35,693 bases of DNA from Paenibacillus antibioticophila (GTDB lineage Bacteria; Bacillota; Bacilli; Paenibacillales; Paenibacillaceae): contig NZ_HG005139.1 of assembly GCF_000455265.1 (NCBI RefSeq), positions 1,828,210 to 1,863,902 of the forward strand. The letters are read 5' to 3'. The translations under genes were made by a program, and so were the position numbers. The notes below the pieces were generated by a model that did no database searches, had not been told where the DNA came from, and was given only the letters and a program-made list of their open reading frames with translations. Below are positions 32,662 through 35,693 of this stretch, piece after piece (position 1 is the stretch's first letter; every line of letters starts with the position of its first letter).

Positions 32662-35235
32662 ATGAAAAAGTTGCTCAAAATGGTAAGCGCAATGACGTTG
32701 TTCGTCCCTCTGTTGCTTGGCTTTGCGGCGGCCCCCGCCCATGCAGACTCTCCGCTTTTCACAGTCGAATGTGAAAATGCTCAGCTCTCGTCTGATCTGC
32801 AGGTGGCAACTGAAATTTACGGACAAGAAAAGCCCGGATATTCCGGAAGCGGATTTGTCTGGATGCAGAATTCAGGCACCCTAACCTTCACCCTGAATGT
32901 CCCTGAAACCGGCATGTATGAGATCTCTACCCGCTACATGCAGGAGTTAAGCCCGGATGGCCGACTTCAATATTTAACTGTCAATGGCGTAACCAAAGGC
33001 TCCTACATGCTGCCCTATACGACCACATGGTCAGATTATGATTTTGGCTTTCATAAGCTGAACCAAGGAACCAATACCATCGAGATCAAGGCAGGTTGGG
33101 GATTTGCTTATTTTGATACCTTCACGATAGATTATGCCGATCTTGATCCCCTTGTAGTCCAGCCTGTACTCTCCGATCCGCAGGCGACACCGGCTGCCCA
33201 GCGCTTGATGAATTATCTCACGGAGGTCTATGGCCACCATATAATCTCAGGCCAGCAAGAGATTTACGGGAGTGGGAATGACGGCAACTATGAGCTGGAA
33301 TTCGATTGGATCTACAATTTATCCGGTAAATATCCGGCCATTCGCGGATTTGATTTTATGAACTATAACCCGTTATATGGCTGGGAAGACGGCACCACGG
33401 ATCGAATGATCGATTGGGTGAATAACCGGGGAGGAATTGCAACTGCGAGCTGGCATATTAATGTCCCGCGCAACTTTACTTCCTACCAGCTTGGACAGTT
33501 TGTGGATTGGAAGGATGCTACCTATAAGCCAACGGAGACTAATTTTAATACAGCTAACGCGGTTATACCGGGTACGAAAGAGTATCAATACGTCATGATG
33601 ACCATAGAGGATTTGGCAGAGCAGCTGCTGATTCTGCAAAATGAAGATGTCCCCGTCCTGTTTCGCCCCTATCATGAAGCTGAGGGTAATGGCGGGTTAA
33701 ACGGCGAAGGAGCTTGGTTCTGGTGGGCTTCGGCCGGTGCCGAGGTGTACAAGCAGTTATGGGACCTCCTCTATACTGAGCTTACAGAGACGTATGGCTT
33801 GCACAATCTGATCTGGACCTACAACAGCTACGTCTATAGCACCTCCCCTGCATAGTATCCAGGTGATGATCAGGTAGATCTGGTCGGCTATGATAAATAC
33901 AATACGATCTACAACCGTTATGATGGATTGTCCGGCGTGCCTAATGAGGATGCCATCACCTCCATTTTCTATCAGTTGGTTAATCTGACCGGCGGCAAAA
34001 AAATGGTAGCCATGACGGAGAATGATACCGTGCCAAGTCTCCAAAATCTGACCGAGGAAAAAGCAGGCTGGCTTTATTTCTGCCCTTGGTATGGCGAGCA
34101 TCTGATGAGCTCAGCTTTTAACTATCCGGCAACGCTGAAAACCTTGTATCAAAGCGAATATGTAATTACGCTCGATGAGCTTCCTGACTTAACGGTGGAT
34201 GATAACACGCCCAGCGCGTCGATTGCACCCGTTGAGATCGAATTCGACAAATACGGGCCTAACCAAAGCGACAAAGCCATCACAGTGAATTTTAACGGCA
34301 ATGTGTTGGTCGCAGTCCGGACTGGTTCTAATACCTTAATGGAGATGCAGGACTATACGTTGAGTGGAAATACCCTTGTGTTGAAAAAATCCTACCTTGA
34401 GCAATTGCCGGTGGGTCAGCATTCGCTCAGCTTTGACTTTAATCAGGGAAAGGATCCCTCATTAAAGCTGCGTATCGTGGATTCGACGCCTAGTGCTTCG
34501 ATTTCGCCAGGAAGTGCGTCATTTGATAAGGCGGCAGATCGTGCCCAGGATATCACGGTATCGCTTGCCTTAAACGGACATCAGCTCACTAGCATAACGC
34601 ATGGAAATGATACGCTGGTATCAGGTCAGCATTATTTAGAATCCAATACGGCCATCGTTCTGCACAAATCCTATCTCTCCTCCCTGCCGCTGGGTCAAAA
34701 TGTGATCACTTTTCATTTTAGTGCCGGAAATGATGCCGTTCTAACCTTGCAGGTGGTGGATAGTACTGTTCCTGAGCCTGATGGAGCGCTAACCGTTCAA
34801 GCCTTTAACGGCAACACAGGCGTTTCAACGAACGGAATTTCACCAAAATTCAAAGTCATCAACACCGGTGATGCAGCTCTTCCATTAAAGGATGTAAAGC
34901 TCCGGTACTACTATACGATTGACGGAGAGCTTGAACAGAGCTTCTGGTGCGATTGGGCCAGCATCGGGAATACGAATGTTACCGGCAACTTCGTTAAAAT
35001 GGCAGCACCCGTAAACGGAGCTGATTACTATTTGGAGATAGGCTTTACGGCAGCTGCCGGCTCGCTGAATCCGGGGCAGAGCGCTGAAATTCAAACGCGC
35101 TTCTCCAAAATCGACTGGTCTAACTACAACCAAAGCAATGATTACTCGTTTAAAGCTTCAGGCAGTCAGTTTGCAGACCATGAACAGGTGACGGGTTATG
35201 CAAATGATCAGCTTGTATGGGGAATCGAACCATAA
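32662..35235 (+). pseudogene. Multimodular beta-mannanase (CBM35-like, GH26, two X2, CBM3) with in-frame TAG
   Basis: Secreted mannan-degrading enzyme of 857 codons. Modules in order: signal peptide (MKKLLKMVSAMTLF to PAHA, about 1-29); a CBM35-like domain (about 32-155); GH26 catalytic domain (about 175-500) with acid/base Glu339 in FRPYHEAEGNGG and nucleophile Glu453 in MVAMTENDT; two X2 Ig-like modules (about 515-700, each beginning P.A.I.P / FDK pattern); and a C-terminal CBM3 (ALTVQAFNGNTG to LVWGIEP) for cellulose binding. Codon 398 (33853-33855) is TAG in the same frame; relatives have Trp there (TGG), one base away. Unless read through, the product ends after 397 residues, without the nucleophile and all binding modules. 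The ATG at 32662 follows AAAGGA. Confidence 0.9.
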
Positions 35236-35249
35236 GATGATATAAGTAA

Positions 35250-35295
35250 CGGGTTGGATCGAGGACATTTTCTCCTGATCCAACCCGCTTTAATG
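35250..35295. terminator. Terminator between mannanase and nitroreductase genes
   Basis: CGGGTTGGATC (35250-35260) pairs perfectly with GATCCAACCCG (35277-35287), with T-rich flanks. It serves the two converging genes. Confidence 0.8.
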
Positions 35296-35296
35296 A

Positions 35297-35693
35297 TTAG
35301 TTGTAATATTTAACAAATTCATTAACCGGCTTGCGGTAGCCGCGCGGGCGGAAGCTTTCCGGTGCCGACTTGCCCAAAGCGATCATCATGACTGGAATCA
35401 GATTGTCCGATACATCGAACATTTCTTTAAAAACCGCATCCTCTGTGCTATGCATCGGGCAAGTGTCCCAGCCCAGATCCTTGGCGATTAGCATCAGTTG
35501 CATGGCTGCAATGCTGGCATTTCGGATCGCATCCTCACGTTGGAAGGTGTCTCCCTTGCTTTCATAAAACTGAATCGTTTGTTCAACTACGGCATCGTAC
35601 TCCAGCTCGTTCAGAACGCCAAGATTTTTCAGACCCTCATTTAGGTCAGCCGCCTTAAGGTGTGCCTTGACATCGCCCAGGACGTAAATAATT
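35297..35693 (-). CDS. Nitroreductase-family oxidoreductase (5' end outside window)
   Basis: The last 132 codons of a flavin-dependent nitroreductase; the frame is open to the end of the window. Typical family features are YFx-like IYVLGDV, the conserved FQREDAIRNASIAAMQLMLIAKDLGWDTCPMH block (FMN/dimer interface) and the GYRKPVNEFVKYYN C-terminus, with IPVMMIALGKSAPESFRPRG before it. It reduces quinones, nitro compounds or similar with NAD(P)H. The 3' end is a terminator shared with the mannanase gene. Confidence 0.85.
   Translation of the reverse strand, partial: IIYVLGDVKAHLKAADLNEGLKNLGVLNELEYDAVVEQTIQFYESKGDTFQREDAIRNASIAAMQLMLIAKDLGWDTCPMHSTEDAVFKEMFDVSDNLIPVMMIALGKSAPESFRPRGYRKPVNEFVKYYN

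Overview
The window looks like a chromosome segment of a low-to-mid GC Firmicute, most likely a Paenibacillus-type soil bacterium. Signs of this are strong AGGAGG-type ribosome binding sites, frequent TTG starts, Rho-independent terminators after most units, a RarD/EamA permease, an ArsR-ArsB-ArsC cluster and a multimodular secreted beta-mannanase. No rRNA, tRNA, CRISPR array or intact insertion sequence was seen.

Layout. 1-6.6 kb: the 3' part of ribD, a membrane-anchored amidohydrolase, a small membrane protein, an FtsX-type permease remnant, a discoidin-like protein, and a DinG/XPD-like iron-sulfur helicase coupled to an alpha/beta hydrolase. 6.6-9.4 kb: an accessory stretch with a decayed recombinase-like tail, an AT-rich gene of unknown function (possible DUF2971-like) and a prenyltransferase-repeat protein. 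9.5-12.7 kb: a YcaQ/AlkZ-type DNA glycosylase with a double GNAT acetyltransferase, and a secreted helical protein. 12.8-17.2 kb: a TetR-MMPL efflux cassette lying between two broken loci (a LacI regulator joined to a transporter tail, and an ABC-2 permease lacking its 5' end and middle).

17.3-25.5 kb is the most coherent part. An OmpR-type response regulator and sensor kinase are followed by a polysaccharide deacetylase, then a five-gene operon: N-acetylmuramoyl-L-alanine amidase, SGNH lipoprotein, MBOAT acyltransferase, DHHW protein and DUF4358 lipoprotein. All three transcription units start with the same promoter architecture. An ATCTGCACC element sits in 11-bp-period direct repeats, and its TGCACC lies exactly 17 bp upstream of a -10-like hexamer. 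This predicts one two-component system controlling itself and a cell-envelope remodelling set (deacetylation, amide hydrolysis, O-acylation).

25.6-30.8 kb: rarD, a MazG-like protein, then arsR-arsB-arsC on the minus strand, divergent from a second unit encoding a 55-residue Cys-rich protein (too short for routine gene calling) and a second ArsR. ATCAA-N6-TTGAT operators are spread over this region. The unit runs into TetR and SDR gene remnants. 31.2-35.7 kb: an aminoglycoside-phosphotransferase-family gene behind a leader terminator, a GH26 mannanase gene interrupted by one in-frame TAG between its two predicted catalytic glutamates, and a nitroreductase gene running off the window.

A recurring theme is gene decay by internal deletion. 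At least seven loci are broken (FtsX tail, recombinase tail, lacI, transporter tail, ABC permease, tetR, SDR), plus the amber-interrupted mannanase.
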